Assembly (NCBI GenBank): GCA_002412925.1
Contig: DHVZ01000060.1
Location: forward strand, 128 to 64,127
Length of the DNA: 64,000 nt
Direction of reading: 5' to 3'
Origin: Anaerolineales bacterium UBA5195
GTDB taxonomy: Bacteria; Chloroflexota; Anaerolineae; Anaerolineales; Villigracilaceae
The notes under the pieces were generated by a model, which worked only from the letters and a program-made list of their open reading frames with translations, had not been told where the DNA came from and made no database searches. Below, piece after piece: positions 43,213-51,580 of this stretch. The number at the start of each line of letters is the position of its first letter. Within the stretch, counting starts at the first letter, position 1. The translations under genes and the position numbers were made by a program.

Positions 43213-43731
43213 ATGCGCGCAAATATAAAAAGAATGCTGATCCTGTTGGTTCTCGTGCTTTCGTACCTCCCCTTCCAAACCGCGTTGGCGGATATGGGTC
43301 CCAAACCGACGATGGACTTTACCTTCGCCCAGGAATTTCCGGGAACGCAGGTCAAGATCGTTACGGGGGCGTTGTTCGAATGTGCCCAGGCCGATTGCAG
43401 CGACGCCAAACCCCTGATGGAAGCCGGCCCGCAGCGTTTTACCTGTGAAGCAAACAGTTGTCATGCGCTGGCTTACGGGTTTAGCGATTACCACCGGATT
43501 GAAATCGAATTCTCCGATGGCCAGACCCGCCAGAGCAATATCTTCAAGACCTCCGAATTCAATGCCCATTACAAAGTCCTCATCCGGCAAGCTGATCTAC
43601 TGGTTGAGCCGCAATTGACCCTGGGCGCGTTTTCACCACTGACATATATCCTGCTCTGTGGCTGCTGCCTGCTTGGTCTTGTGATCATTGTCGTGAGTGT
43701 CATCCTGCTCATCCGTCGCAAAAAACAGTGA
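43213..43731 (+). CDS. Exported single-pass membrane protein, unknown function
   Basis: The signal peptide is 'MRANIKRMLILLVLVLSYL' with cleavage probably after 'FQTALA'. The mature domain has two cysteine pairs ('FECAQADC' and 'FTCEANSCHA') that could form disulfides. A C-terminal membrane helix, 'YILLCGCCLLGLVIIVVSVILL', is followed by the basic tail RRKKQ, giving type I topology. ATG 43213 has AAGGAG upstream. It overlaps the next gene by 4 nt (GTGA). No family is recognised. Confidence 0.75.
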   Translation: MRANIKRMLILLVLVLSYLPFQTALADMGPKPTMDFTFAQEFPGTQVKIVTGALFECAQADCSDAKPLMEAGPQRFTCEANSCHALAYGFSDYHRIEIEFSDGQTRQSNIFKTSEFNAHYKVLIRQADLLVEPQLTLGAFSPLTYILLCGCCLLGLVIIVVSVILLIRRKKQ

Positions 43732-44054
43732 GCCTGACCCTGCCCCTGACGATTCTGGTCGAGGGAATCGTCATCTGCGGATTTGCGCTATGGAGGAAAA
43801 AGCCGTTCGGGGAACTGCTGGTCGCCAGCCTGATCGCCAACCTGCTGACGCAATTCCTCTTATGGGAAGCGCTGAACCTGTTCCCCGGTTTTTATTTACC
43901 GACTCTTTTGGTAATGGAACTTTTTATCTGGCTGATGGAAAGCGCCTTTTTGCATTATTTTCCTAATTCCCGGCTCGCCTGGCGCGAAGCGCTCGCGCTC
44001 AGCCTGGGGATGAACCTGGCCAGCTTTGGAGCGGGCTGGTTCCTGCCATTCTAA
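43728..44054 (+). CDS. Small multi-pass membrane protein
   Basis: A protein of 108 residues with three or four hydrophobic helices ('LPLTILVEGIVICGFALW', 'ELLVASLIANLLTQFLLWEAL', 'TLLVMELFIWLMESAFLHYF', 'ALALSLGMNLASFGAGWFL'). It starts at GTG 43728 inside the stop of the preceding gene, an overlap that implies translational coupling, so the two products probably act together in the membrane. No family match is known to me. Confidence 0.72.
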   Translation: MSLTLPLTILVEGIVICGFALWRKKPFGELLVASLIANLLTQFLLWEALNLFPGFYLPTLLVMELFIWLMESAFLHYFPNSRLAWREALALSLGMNLASFGAGWFLPF

Positions 44055-44076
44055 TCGACAAGATTGGAGAAATTGC

Positions 44077-44496
44077 ATGGTATCAATTTTGACAAGGTGC
44101 GGATATCGCTGCGACTTGTGTCTGGCGTACAAGCCCAATGTTGAAAAAAATCCATCCAACCAGCAGAAACTGAGCGCCGGGTGGCTTAAATACTTCGGTT
44201 TTCGAATCCCCCCGGAGCAGGTCATCTGCGACGGATGCCTTTCAGAACATCCCAGGTTGATCGATCAGGCCTGCCCGGTGCGACCCTGTGTAATCGAAAA
44301 AGGCCTGGAGGATTGCGCACAATGCGAGCGGTATATCTGCGAGAAATTGACCGAACGCCTGGTCGTATACGAGGAAGTCAAAACCAGAGTTGGCGCAGAA
44401 ATCCCTGAAGATGATTATCTCAGCTTTATCCGACCCTACGAGAACAAAAAGCGGCTAGATAAGTTGCGAACTTCAAGCAGGTGTAATTTTCTATAA
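44077..44496 (+). CDS. DUF3795-like cysteine-rich protein
   Basis: A protein of 139 residues with a regular cysteine pattern: 'LTRCGYRCDLCLAY', 'VICDGCLSEHPRLIDQACPVRPCVIEKGLEDCAQCERYIC' across several short blocks. It resembles DUF3795, probably zinc- or iron-binding; the function is not known. ATG 44077 follows TGGAGA by 6 nt. It lies 22 nt after the preceding membrane protein and could belong to the same transcript. Confidence 0.75.
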   Translation: MVSILTRCGYRCDLCLAYKPNVEKNPSNQQKLSAGWLKYFGFRIPPEQVICDGCLSEHPRLIDQACPVRPCVIEKGLEDCAQCERYICEKLTERLVVYEEVKTRVGAEIPEDDYLSFIRPYENKKRLDKLRTSSRCNFL

Positions 44497-44538
44497 GCAA
44501 ACAAACAAGGATATTGTTACTTCATTAAGGAGGACGCA

Positions 44539-45624
44539 ATGATAAATTCAAATGGAACAAGAAAGACAGTACTAATCGTGTCTTTGATTGTAATATTTTT
44601 CTTTTTTTTGAGCATGGGTTGTTCACCCCAAAACCAATTGATCGGAAAATGGACTTTTCGCGATTCTGGCAGTCTGTATTCGAACAAATGCCCGCTTTAC
44701 TTGGAATTTCTTGGAGACGGCACATCCAAGGCAGGGTCTGCGTCTGGGAAATATAAAGACATGGGAAACGGTAATATCATGTTTGATTTTGCGCCAGTTT
44801 GGAAGGTGAGCCTTCAGACTGGTTATGTCTATGAATACATAATCACGAACGGGGTACTAAGTATCAGCGCCCAGAATTTCTACTGCGAATATACAAACCC
44901 GCTCAACGTTAGTAAAACCACAGAAAAACCCTCACCGGTGGTCACACTCCAACGTTCAACTGAACAAACCGATCTCCTCGCCTCAGTACGCGGAAAAGGC
45001 AAAATCATCTTTGAGTCAACGCGCAATCAGCTCTGGCATCTCTACAGCATGAATCCTGACGGATCGGACCTGCGCCCGCTGACCAAAGCAGGCGTGATCG
45101 GGCATTCTCCCGATTGCTCACCAGATGGCAAGCGGATTGTTGCCAATGACATTGGCGGACAAATTTTTACCATCAACATTGATGGCACAAATCAAACCCC
45201 GATTTTAACTTCAGGCAAAAGTATCAGCCCGAGGTGGTCGCCAGATGGCAAACAGATTGTTTACGTTTCTGGTGAAGGTTCGAATCAAATTTACATCATG
45301 AACGCGGATGGCTCCGGGCAAACCCAACTAACTTCCACGGGAGAAGACAACATCATACCAGTCTGGACTATTGAAGGGCAAATCGCATTTTATGCCCAGG
45401 CTGAGAAAAAATACTATCGCATGAACAGCGATGGCTCGGAGATCAAAGAAATTATCAAAGATGAGTTTGACAGCTATGAGAGAGAATGGTCGCCCGATAA
45501 AAGCGCCTACGTCGCTGTAACACAGGGTACCAACGACATCACCCTTTTCAGCGCCGATAGTTCAGTCTCTGCGCGGCTAATGGAAGATAAACCCGGCGAC
45601 TTCAACCCAACTTGGTGCCCCTAA
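44539..45624 (+). CDS. TolB-like beta-propeller lipoprotein
   Basis: The lipoprotein signal is 'SLIVIFFFFLSMGCSPQ'. An N-terminal beta domain of about 110 residues ('LIGKWTFRDSGSLY') is followed by PD40-type propeller blades: 'LWHLYSMNPDGSDLRPLT', 'SPDGKRIVANDIGGQIFTINIDGT', 'WSPDGKQIVYVSGEGSNQIYIM'. Such blades form protein-interaction surfaces. AAGGAGG lies upstream. Slightly AT-richer than its neighbours, with more Asn/Lys/Ile, which may indicate later acquisition. Confidence 0.85.
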   Translation: MINSNGTRKTVLIVSLIVIFFFFLSMGCSPQNQLIGKWTFRDSGSLYSNKCPLYLEFLGDGTSKAGSASGKYKDMGNGNIMFDFAPVWKVSLQTGYVYEYIITNGVLSISAQNFYCEYTNPLNVSKTTEKPSPVVTLQRSTEQTDLLASVRGKGKIIFESTRNQLWHLYSMNPDGSDLRPLTKAGVIGHSPDCSPDGKRIVANDIGGQIFTINIDGTNQTPILTSGKSISPRWSPDGKQIVYVSGEGSNQIYIMNADGSGQTQLTSTGEDNIIPVWTIEGQIAFYAQAEKKYYRMNSDGSEIKEIIKDEFDSYEREWSPDKSAYVAVTQGTNDITLFSADSSVSARLMEDKPGDFNPTWCP

Positions 45625-45657
45625 ACGGTCAGCTAACACCATCATTTCGAGAAAACA

Positions 45658-46698
45658 ATGAAACCAGACCGGTTCACCCAAAAACTAAATAACTCGCTCA
45701 AGAAACACACCTTTTCAGGGGTCATCTCAATTCGCCAGCGGGAGGCGGTCCTCTATGAAAAAGCAGCTGGCTATGCCGAGCGCAGCCTCAAGGTCAAGAA
45801 CACACTCGAAACCCGCTTCGGGATCGCTTCGGGGACCAAATTCTTCACCGCCCTGGCGATCGGCAAGCTGATCGAGGCCGGGAAACTGGCGTTCTCCACC
45901 CGGCTCAAAGACTGCCTCGTCCTGGATTTCCCGCGCTACTCCCCGGAGATCACCATCGGGCACCTGCTGACCCATACTTCGGGGATTCCGGACTACTATG
46001 ACGAGGAAAAGGTGGAGGATTTTGACAATTTCACCGTTAACGTGCCGTGGTATGACTTGAAAGGCCCCCGCGACTACCTGCCTGTTTTCCCCGATGAGCC
46101 AATGAAGTTCGAACCCGGGGAGCGTTTCTCGTATTCGAACGGCGGATATATCCTGCTCGGCGTAGTAATCGAGGAATTGACCGGCGAAAAGTACCAGAAC
46201 TTTGTCACGCGGGAGGTTTTCCAGGCGGCCGGCATGACCCGCTCGGGCTTTTTCCCGTTCAATCAATTGCCCGAGAACACGGCCACCGGCTACGTGGAAG
46301 AAGAGAGCGGCTGGCGGACGAACATCTACAACCTGCCGATCATCGGCGCGTCGGATGGCGGCGCGTATACCACCGTGCAGGATGTCGCTGCACTGTGGCA
46401 GGCCTTCTGGGCAGGCAAAATCCTATCCAAAGAGCTGGTTGAGCAGTACACCCAGCCCCAGGTCAAAGCCGAGGCGGAGGGCGAGGGCATTTTTTACGGT
46501 CACGGCTTATGGATCCGCGAAGACGCAGGCGGCAGCCGCGAAGAATACTTTGTCGGCTGCGATGCGGGGGTTTCGTTCAAGTCAAGCGTGAACCGGGAAA
46601 AAGGCCTGCAAGTCACGGTCCTGTCCAACACCACCGACGGCGCCTGGCCGGTTTTAAGAGAGATTCGGGCGGCCTTGAAAGACAAAGCTGGCGCTTGA
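45658..46698 (+). CDS. Beta-lactamase-family serine hydrolase (class C fold)
   Basis: A penicillin-binding-protein-like hydrolase or esterase. The catalytic SxxK is 'FGIASGTKFFTALAIG', the Tyr motif is 'GERFSYSNGGYILLGVVIEEL' (YSN), and a late 'GHGLWIREDAGG' fits the third motif region (HxG-like). No signal peptide is visible, so it may be cytoplasmic, unlike true beta-lactamases. 346 residues. No clear ribosome site before the ATG, which lies 33 nt after the previous stop. The substrate is unknown. Confidence 0.88.
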   Translation: MKPDRFTQKLNNSLKKHTFSGVISIRQREAVLYEKAAGYAERSLKVKNTLETRFGIASGTKFFTALAIGKLIEAGKLAFSTRLKDCLVLDFPRYSPEITIGHLLTHTSGIPDYYDEEKVEDFDNFTVNVPWYDLKGPRDYLPVFPDEPMKFEPGERFSYSNGGYILLGVVIEELTGEKYQNFVTREVFQAAGMTRSGFFPFNQLPENTATGYVEEESGWRTNIYNLPIIGASDGGAYTTVQDVAALWQAFWAGKILSKELVEQYTQPQVKAEAEGEGIFYGHGLWIREDAGGSREEYFVGCDAGVSFKSSVNREKGLQVTVLSNTTDGAWPVLREIRAALKDKAGA

Positions 46699-46779
46699 GA
46701 CCTCCGGAAGTGTCCAAACAAACTGACGCCTTTTCTACCCAGCCCCGGGCCAAGGCATTGCCATAAAGGTGGTATTAAA

Positions 46780-47565
46780 ATGCGAAGATCCCGAGAAACC
46801 AAGTCGATTTTCAGCCTGTGTGCAACAGCCAGTCTTATCATCATTTCATTGGCCTGCGCCACGGCGCCGGGGATCGAGCAAATCGCAAGCGAAGTCTCAA
46901 CCACGCCCAATCTCCAGGCCACAATCGCGGCTGGCCTGGAAGGGACGCAGACAGCCCTGGCCCCCACCGCCGACCTGCCAGCCACGGTCGCGGCGGGGGT
47001 CGTCCATACCCTGACGGCCATGCCGCTGGTTGAGACAACCCCTACCCCAGGCAGGGTTCCAGCCACCCTGACGCTTACTCCAGACATGCGAACATTGAAC
47101 GAGAATATCAATGTGGCGATCGGCAAAGATGTCATCGACCGCGCGGGGGGTGTAACTTACGCGCCCTGGGGAAACGCCAATGACGCCATCGACTTCAACA
47201 GCACCACCAAGCCGCACGGCGGCCGCTGGGGGATCGAAACCAACAACGGCGGCGGGACTTATCAGGTTATCGACCTCGAACAGGAATACTTGATCACGGG
47301 CGTCGGCTACAGCCTGGACTGGGATGGGGCCTTCAAAAACCCGCTCAAATACATTGTCCAGGTTTCGAACGATTTGGAAACCTGGATGACTGTTTCTGAA
47401 GTAAATCATCCGTACGATGGCGTCACCGGCTCATATTGGGTCAATGTCAAGCTCCCGGTTGAGCCCGTCAAAGCCCGCTATGTCAAGTTTTGGGAGCCGC
47501 CCGACGGCGCCTGGAATGGCTGGGGCGACTTTTTCGAGCTCAGGGTGTATGCCAAGGCTGAATAA
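46780..47565 (+). CDS. Lipoprotein with F5/8-type C (discoidin-like) domain
   Basis: The signal peptide and lipobox are 'TASLIIISLACATAPG'. A stalk follows with an internal repeat: 'LQATIAAGLEGTQTALAPT' and 'LPATVAAGVVHTLTAMPL'. The C-terminal domain (about 110-260) resembles galactose-binding discoidin folds, with 'ANDAIDFNSTTKPHGGRWGIE', 'QVIDLEQEYLITGVGYSLDW' and 'VKARYVKFWEPPDGAWNGWGDFFELRVY'. Surface glycan binding is inferred. AAAGGTGG lies upstream. Confidence 0.82.
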   Translation: MRRSRETKSIFSLCATASLIIISLACATAPGIEQIASEVSTTPNLQATIAAGLEGTQTALAPTADLPATVAAGVVHTLTAMPLVETTPTPGRVPATLTLTPDMRTLNENINVAIGKDVIDRAGGVTYAPWGNANDAIDFNSTTKPHGGRWGIETNNGGGTYQVIDLEQEYLITGVGYSLDWDGAFKNPLKYIVQVSNDLETWMTVSEVNHPYDGVTGSYWVNVKLPVEPVKARYVKFWEPPDGAWNGWGDFFELRVYAKAE

Positions 47566-47613
47566 GGGAAAAGCCCAGAGGGTAGTTTCCACAACCCTAA
47601 CGTTTCCGCCCAG

Positions 47614-47650
47614 ACAGCCAATGGGATTCCTTCTGCCATTGGCTGTATAA
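47614..47650 (+). promoter_or_regulatory. Hairpin/operator overlapping the -10 of the DinB-like gene
   Basis: ACAGCCAATGG (47614-47624) and CCATTGGCTGT (47636-47646) are exact inverted repeats, 11-nt spacer. The right arm runs into TATAAT at 47645-47650. It may be an operator occluding the promoter, or the terminator of the preceding gene reused. Confidence 0.4.
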
Positions 47651-47718
47651 TTCGAGTACAAAGGTACAGTTTTAAAAGTCCAGGAGTAAGCTTCTGGAAT
47701 CCAAAATAAGGAGCGTAG

Positions 47719-48225
47719 ATGACACCCGATGAACGAAAGCTAAAAATCAAGCTGTATGGCAAGGGCTATGCCCTGTTGGTTGAGACACTCAAGACGATCC
47801 CAAAAAAGATGTTGAAATTTAAACCCGCCCCAAACGAGTGGAGTGTGCATGAAATCATCCTGCACCTGGCCGACAGCGAAACCAACGCTGCCCTACGCGC
47901 CCGGCTGCTGGTCGCCGAACCGGGCCGCCCGGTGATGGCCTACGACCAGGATGCCTGGGCGCTAAAATTGAACTATCACGATCGGGATGTAAATGACGCG
48001 CTGAAACTGGTCAAATACGCCCGCAAGACCACCTATCAACTGCTCAAATCCCTGCCGGCTGAAGTCTTCGAGAACACTATCATCCACCCAGAGTTCGACA
48101 AGCCCTACACATTTACCATGTGGCTGACGGTTTATTCCGAGCACATCCCGGGGCATATCGAGCAAATCAAGAAGAATTATAAGTTGTGGAAAGAACAGAA
48201 AAAAGGGAAACGGAAAGCTGAGTAG
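47719..48225 (+). CDS. DinB-family (four-helix, metal-binding) protein
   Basis: A four-helix DinB_2-type protein, related to mycothiol- and bacillithiol-dependent transferases. Metal-ligand histidines are likely in 'SVHEIILHLADSETNA' and 'TVYSEHIPGHIEQIKKNYKLW'. 168 residues with a basic C-terminal tail. GGAG precedes the ATG. A hairpin-overlapped promoter suggests it is regulated. The catalytic role is not known for this subgroup. Confidence 0.85.
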   Translation: MTPDERKLKIKLYGKGYALLVETLKTIPKKMLKFKPAPNEWSVHEIILHLADSETNAALRARLLVAEPGRPVMAYDQDAWALKLNYHDRDVNDALKLVKYARKTTYQLLKSLPAEVFENTIIHPEFDKPYTFTMWLTVYSEHIPGHIEQIKKNYKLWKEQKKGKRKAE

Positions 48226-48243
48226 CGCGAAGGAAAAAGCCAA

Positions 48244-49068
48244 ATGAAAACCACCCCTGTCCTCGCGGCAACTGCCTTGTTGTTTTGGACGCAGGTCGCC
48301 TGTAACCTGGCCACACAGCGCCCGGCCGCGCGGTCTGTTCCAATCGAGACTCCTGTTGCAGCGGCCCAACAAACTGAAATTCCCAACCTGCTGTCCACCC
48401 AGGCGCCTCTGCCGCTCTACCAGGCTGTTACCTTGAGCGGAAACACGCTCGAGGAAAGCGGCAAAGCTCCCGATTACACGCTCAAAGCCGTTACCCCGGT
48501 CTTGCAGGGCAGCCGCGACCTGCGCGTCGAAAACTTCAACCAATTGGTGGCCGCCCGGGCCGAAAAGTCTGTCGATCAATTCAAACAAGACTTGTCTATG
48601 GCCTCGGTGACGCCGATCGCGGCTGGCAGCTTTTTCAGCCTGAATTACGTGCTGACCTCCCCACCCGGCAACCTCTTGAGCCTGCAGCTCCACATCGAAG
48701 GCTACTCTGACGGGGCTGCGCACCCTTATCACCTGACCAGCTCCTTCAACTTCGACCTCGAAAAAGGTCAAGAAATCAGCCTCGATCAGCTTTTCCTGCC
48801 AGGCGTGGACTATCTACAGGCTATTTCGGATTACTGTTCCGCCGAATTGAGTAAACGCGAGATCGGCTTTGAAATGTTCAGCGAAGGCGCAAACCCCACC
48901 CTTGAGAATTACGCCGTCTGGAATGTCAGCTCCGAGGGTCTGGTGATCACCTTCAACGAATACCAGGTGGCGGCTTATGCCGTCGGGCCGCAGGAAGTGG
49001 TCATCCCGTTTGCGGTACTGCAAGAAACCCTCGACCCCCAGGGGCCGTTGAAGACATCCGAAAAATAG
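48244..49068 (+). CDS. DUF3298 (RsiV/PdaC-type) domain lipoprotein
   Basis: The lipoprotein signal is 'AATALLFWTQVACNLA'. A short stalk leads to a domain with the RsiV-like pattern: 'LSLQLHIEGYSDGAAHPYH', 'FNFDLEKGQEISLDQLF', 'YLQAISDYCSAELSKR' and 'VWNVSSEGLVITFNEYQVAAYAVGPQEVVIPF'. Family members bind lysozyme or wall components. It lies 18 nt after the DinB gene and 8 nt before the HAD gene, so an operon is likely. Confidence 0.85.
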   Translation: MKTTPVLAATALLFWTQVACNLATQRPAARSVPIETPVAAAQQTEIPNLLSTQAPLPLYQAVTLSGNTLEESGKAPDYTLKAVTPVLQGSRDLRVENFNQLVAARAEKSVDQFKQDLSMASVTPIAAGSFFSLNYVLTSPPGNLLSLQLHIEGYSDGAAHPYHLTSSFNFDLEKGQEISLDQLFLPGVDYLQAISDYCSAELSKREIGFEMFSEGANPTLENYAVWNVSSEGLVITFNEYQVAAYAVGPQEVVIPFAVLQETLDPQGPLKTSEK

Positions 49069-49076
49069 AGGCCCGA

Positions 49077-49733
49077 ATGAAACCACAAGGCAGCCAGCTC
49101 CCCGCCATCATCTTCGACTTTGGCGGCGTGCTCATCGACTGGAATCCCCGGCACCTTTACAAGAAACTGCTTGATGACCCCGCCAAACTTGAGCGCTTCC
49201 TGACCGAAATCGACTTCCACCATTGGAATCTGGAGTTGGATCGCGGCCGCCCCTACGCTGAAAGCGTGGCCGAATTGAGCCGCGTATTCCCGCAATATGC
49301 AGATCTGATCAGGGCTTACGATGAGCGTTGGGAAGAGAGCCTGCGCGGGCCGATCCAGGCCACGGTCGAAATTCTCCGGGCTTTGAAAGAGCGCGGTTAT
49401 GCTTTGTACGGCCTGACAAACTGGTCGGCAGAAAAGTACGAAATCGTCCGCCATAAATACCCATTTTTGGGTTTGTTTGACGATATCGTTGTCTCGGGCA
49501 TCGTCAAGCTGATAAAACCTGACCCGCGCATCTTCGCCCTGTTATTGGAAAAAATCAATCGCCCCGCTGCGGACGGCCTGTTCATCGACGATTCGGAGAC
49601 AAATATCACCGCCGCACAGCAACTGGGCTTTAATACAATCCACTTCAAATCTGCCGAACAACTGGCTATGGAATTATCCCGCCAGGGCTTGCTGCTAGAC
49701 AAAAAGGCTGATAAACAAGAAAAAGAAGGCTGA
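49077..49733 (+). CDS. HAD superfamily hydrolase (subfamily IA)
   Basis: A small-molecule phosphatase or dehalogenase of the HAD fold. Motif I is 'AIIFDFGGVLIDWNP', where the second Asp of DxD is replaced by Gly as in the YihX-type branch. Motif II lies around 'YALYGLTNWSAEKY', motif III is the Lys in 'SGIVKLIKPDPRIF', and motif IV is 'GLFIDDSETNITAAQQLG'. The length (218 aa) with a helical cap is typical of HAD-IA enzymes such as sugar-phosphate phosphatases. Confidence 0.92.
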   Translation: MKPQGSQLPAIIFDFGGVLIDWNPRHLYKKLLDDPAKLERFLTEIDFHHWNLELDRGRPYAESVAELSRVFPQYADLIRAYDERWEESLRGPIQATVEILRALKERGYALYGLTNWSAEKYEIVRHKYPFLGLFDDIVVSGIVKLIKPDPRIFALLLEKINRPAADGLFIDDSETNITAAQQLGFNTIHFKSAEQLAMELSRQGLLLDKKADKQEKEG

Positions 49734-49775
49734 AATTCCAACATTTTCGCAAGGAAGGTTTTTCCCTGATGTGAG

Positions 49776-49789
49776 TATAATGCTATAGT
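49776..49789 (+). promoter_or_regulatory. Tandem -10 elements of the PAS-like membrane gene
   Basis: TATAAT at 49776-49781 and TATAGT at 49784-49789. Transcription from either would begin 10-25 nt before the structured element. No clear -35. Confidence 0.4.
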
Positions 49790-49804
49790 AGTTAGAAGAG
49801 AATC

Positions 49805-49849
49805 GGTTCTGCGGGAATCTCCGCGGTCAGATCCCGCATTTTGGAGACC
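49805..49849 (+). ncRNA. Candidate structured leader element, copy 4
   Basis: Starts GGTTCTGC then GGGAATCTCCGCGGT (49805-49827). GGTTC (49805-49809) pairs with GAGACC (49844-49849) with one bulged A and a G-U pair. Inside, TGCGGGA (49810-49816) pairs perfectly with TCCCGCA (49832-49838), and TCT with AGA closes an 8-nt loop. It lies 64 nt (GGG to ATG) upstream of the gene at 49877. The best-structured copy. Confidence 0.6.
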
Positions 49850-49876
49850 CAGAGAATCCTGAGATAGGGCAAAAAC

Positions 49877-51475
49877 ATGCGCGAAATCCTAAGCAATCGA
49901 AATTATCTTCCAATCCTTTACACCTTCGGTGCGTACCTGGCCTTGGTACTGGGGGCTTTGATTCTTGACCGCAAAGATGTCGAAGTCTTCCAGATTGTGA
50001 ACACGCTCGCCCCCATTTGCGCGCTGGTCGCCCTGGCAACAGCTCTGTGGGCGCGCTTAGGTTTCAACCAGTCTGAAAGTTCCCCTGAAATCTGGAGTCG
50101 AATTGTAATTGGACTGATCTTTTGGACCGTTGCCGAAGGAATCTGGTATTACTATTCCTTGCAGGGCTGGGAAAAAGGCCTGGGCGTGAGCATTGCAGAC
50201 GCCTTTTGGTTGTTGGGCTACATCCCGTTTATCGAAGCACTCGCCTTACGCTACCAGGATTATCGCACCCGCCCGGGAAGAAGCCGCGCTCTGGCTTCGA
50301 TCCTGTTCATCCTGGCATTACTCGTCCCCATCACCTACATCCTGTTATTCCCCACCCTGGTAAGGTTGCAAAACTGGGCGCAAATTTTGGATTTGCTCGC
50401 CAAAACAACTTATGCCCTCGCCAACCTCGCCATCCTGCCGTTTGCCCTGCTTGTCCTGCTCTCTCTGGGCCGCGGACGCCTTTTCAAAGTCTGGGGGCTG
50501 ATTTCAATCGCCTTCATTCTCAGGTCAGTCATTTATTTCCTGTTGACATTCCTGATTTCAGGCACACTTTTCCCCGGACGATTGGCCACGATTCCCACCA
50601 TTCTCTATAGCCTGGTACTCCTGGTCCTGGCAGTGGGCATTTACGGCAGTTGGCTGCTCGGCCAGCAAATTGCGCTGGTTTCCCAACTCAAGCTGGGTTT
50701 TATTGGCGGAGACAAGGAAATCCCGCAGTTCCTGCTCAATACGGATGTGGACGGGAAAATCGTCAATGTCAGCAGGAATTTTTTGCAATTTACGAATAAC
50801 AGCCTGCCAGAAAGGTACCTCGGCAAGCCAATCCAGGATGCCCTCGGCCTGGGCAATGCCGAGTTTAACTCGATTAGCGACATCTGTTCCCGGGGCGGAT
50901 TCGTGATCAACCAGGATGTCAAAGTTTCGGCGGGGCAAAAAATGCCAGTGCCGCTTCTGCTGACCGCGGTTGGTTCGCTAACCAGCAGCGATTATTTTGG
51001 TCTGGATATCGTCTTGCAATTGCCAAATTACAGCGCCGAGGCCTATCCGCTCGACGAAGAATCAAACGCCATCACCCAGGGCATCTTGAAACGCACCGGC
51101 CAGCAAACCAAGGAAAACAGCACCTACCTGACCGAATACTTTACCGCCCAAATCCAGTCTTTCTATGAACTTATCAACCAATCTGGCGGTAATTATGGTG
51201 CAGAGGCCATGTCTGGCGAAATCAATGAAACTGCCACCAAAAACGGCTGGCCAATCCGGCTGGCCGGGCAAGAAATCACCATTGAACCGGGTTTTGACAA
51301 CTTTGACAATGCCGAACTGCTCAAAGCCCTGCCTGTCTTGTACCAGATTGCAGAACAGTTCACCATCAATGCCACCAGCGCAAAATCTGTCGCTGAACAG
51401 AACCAAAAAACAGACCGGATCGTAAGCAAAAATGCCCTTCTCGCCGCACAAAACTTCGGCCTGCGCCAGCGGTAG
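49877..51475 (+). CDS. Seven-helix membrane sensor-like protein with PAS-like domain
   Basis: Residues 1 to about 265 contain seven membrane helices; the segment 'GLIFWTVAEGIWYYY' is typical of bacterial 7TM sensor modules. A PAS-like domain follows ('FLLNTDVDGKIVNVSRNFLQFTN', 'YLGKPIQDALGLG'). The last 150 residues are helical and unassigned. There is no kinase, GGDEF or other output domain, so it may pass a signal to a partner. Its leader contains the best copy of the candidate structured RNA. Confidence 0.75.
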   Translation: MREILSNRNYLPILYTFGAYLALVLGALILDRKDVEVFQIVNTLAPICALVALATALWARLGFNQSESSPEIWSRIVIGLIFWTVAEGIWYYYSLQGWEKGLGVSIADAFWLLGYIPFIEALALRYQDYRTRPGRSRALASILFILALLVPITYILLFPTLVRLQNWAQILDLLAKTTYALANLAILPFALLVLLSLGRGRLFKVWGLISIAFILRSVIYFLLTFLISGTLFPGRLATIPTILYSLVLLVLAVGIYGSWLLGQQIALVSQLKLGFIGGDKEIPQFLLNTDVDGKIVNVSRNFLQFTNNSLPERYLGKPIQDALGLGNAEFNSISDICSRGGFVINQDVKVSAGQKMPVPLLLTAVGSLTSSDYFGLDIVLQLPNYSAEAYPLDEESNAITQGILKRTGQQTKENSTYLTEYFTAQIQSFYELINQSGGNYGAEAMSGEINETATKNGWPIRLAGQEITIEPGFDNFDNAELLKALPVLYQIAEQFTINATSAKSVAEQNQKTDRIVSKNALLAAQNFGLRQR

Positions 51476-51493
51476 AGCAACTGATTCCCGCCC

Positions 51494-51525
51494 AAAACTC
51501 CCGCAAAACCGGCGGGAGTTTTGAT
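51494..51525 (+). terminator. Terminator after the PAS-like membrane gene
   Basis: An 11-bp perfect stem (51494-51504 with 51512-51522), loop AAAACCG, ending in TTTT and GATTT. 18 nt after the stop codon. Confidence 0.8.
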
Positions 51526-51580
51526 TTGCCATGCGGCCAAAATTGCGCTATAGTATTCCCATCCCCAATTACGGAGAGAA

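Noticed and set aside
25778..49849. Cobalamin riboswitch as explanation of the leader element
   Set aside because: GGGAAT, CCCCGCAA and GAGACC recall parts of the B12 box, but the element spans only 40-47 nt instead of about 200, lacks the upstream helices, and the genes are not B12 genes.
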